From the NCBI GenBank assembly GCA_016875255.1, contig VGRU01000203.1:1-6459 (forward strand): 6,459 nt of DNA. The letters run 5' to 3'. Below the pieces are notes generated by a model. That model ran no database searches. It saw nothing but the letters and a program-made list of their open reading frames with translations, and was not told where the DNA came from. The first letter of the stretch is position 1; each line of letters starts with the position of its first letter. Below, piece by piece: positions 6,315-6,459 of the stretch. Source of the DNA: Deltaproteobacteria bacterium (GTDB taxonomy: Bacteria; Desulfobacterota; BSN033; UBA1163). Both the position numbers and the translations under genes were made by a program.

Positions 6315-6396
6315 AAAATCCCCTCTAACTCCCCTTTGCCAAAGGGGAGAACTCATTATTATCCCCCTTTGGAAAAGGGGGAATAAGGGGGATTTT
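6315..6396. repeat. 82-bp interspersed repeat of nested C-run/G-run hairpins
   Basis: Outer arms AAAATCCCC (6315-6323) and GGGGATTTT (6388-6396) are perfect 9-bp inverted repeats. Inside are two further 9-bp hairpins with 3-base loops: CTCCCCTTT/AAAGGGGAG (6329-6337 with 6341-6349) and TCCCCCTTT/AAAGGGGGA (6362-6370 with 6374-6382). The cruciform-like plan is that of a class of short non-coding repeats common in environmental bacteria and cyanobacteria. The minus-strand reading frame that crosses it (6437-6120) is a by-product of the repeat. A 5-bp hairpin GGTTT/AAACC follows at 6404-6416; I see nothing else to the window end. Confidence 0.8.
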
Positions 6397-6459
6397 AAAA
6401 TAGGGTTTAACAAACCTTTAAATAGCCCAACTGACATGTTTGCAGATCAATCAAGCAAA

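Noticed and set aside
6120..6437. 105-codon minus-strand reading frame at the right end
   Set aside because: Its most distinctive part is a translation of the C-run/G-run hairpin repeat (6315-6396), and the rest is AT-rich control DNA containing the sigma-54 upstream sites. No protein-like composition or ribosome site supports it.

Overview
The window looks like chromosomal DNA of a Gram-negative bacterium. The most likely source is an uncultured member of the Desulfobacterota (former Deltaproteobacteria) or a related phylum. This placement is inferred from three things: the queA-tgt-yajC gene order, the glycine-rich N-terminus of YajC, and the style of the intergenic palindromic repeats. No rRNA or tRNA gene is present to confirm it. 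The genes are ordinary housekeeping genes. The unusual material lies between them.

Left half, minus strand (about 1-2435): queA, tgt and the first 34 codons of yajC form a queuosine-modification / preprotein-translocase-accessory operon, read right to left and leaving the window at position 1. QueA completes a step that follows base exchange by Tgt. YajC belongs to the SecDF-YajC complex, and secD/secF normally come next, outside the window. The queA-tgt gap holds a 30-bp degenerate heptamer array that folds as two palindromes, and tgt has no visible Shine-Dalgarno sequence next to its start. The tgt-yajC gap holds a cluster of ATTCG-type pentamers and a small hairpin.

Middle (2436-2843, 408 bp without a gene): a divergent intergenic region between queA and purM. 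It contains a plausible queA promoter and a 184-bp MITE-like element with 17-bp terminal inverted repeats and a 5-bp target duplication. Inside the element are a REP-like set of nested hairpins and a further hairpin. A G/C-run hairpin follows just before the purM Shine-Dalgarno.

Right half, plus strand (2844-5874): purM (AIR synthetase, de novo purine synthesis), a DUF523 protein of the 2-thiouracil desulfurase (TudS) type, and a CrtI/phytoene-dehydrogenase-like FAD protein. The last two are nearly fused end to start and are probably translationally coupled. No purN follows purM.

Right end (5875-6459): a small unrecognised minus-strand gene converges on the FAD gene with a 7-bp gap. Upstream of it is a textbook-like sigma-54 (-24/-12) promoter, then an IHF-consensus match, then a 6-bp inverted repeat about 125 bp upstream of the predicted start, where an activator would bind. 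This is the most interesting regulatory signal in the window. Further right is an 82-bp element of nested C-run/G-run hairpins. I see nothing beyond it except a 5-bp hairpin at 6404-6416.
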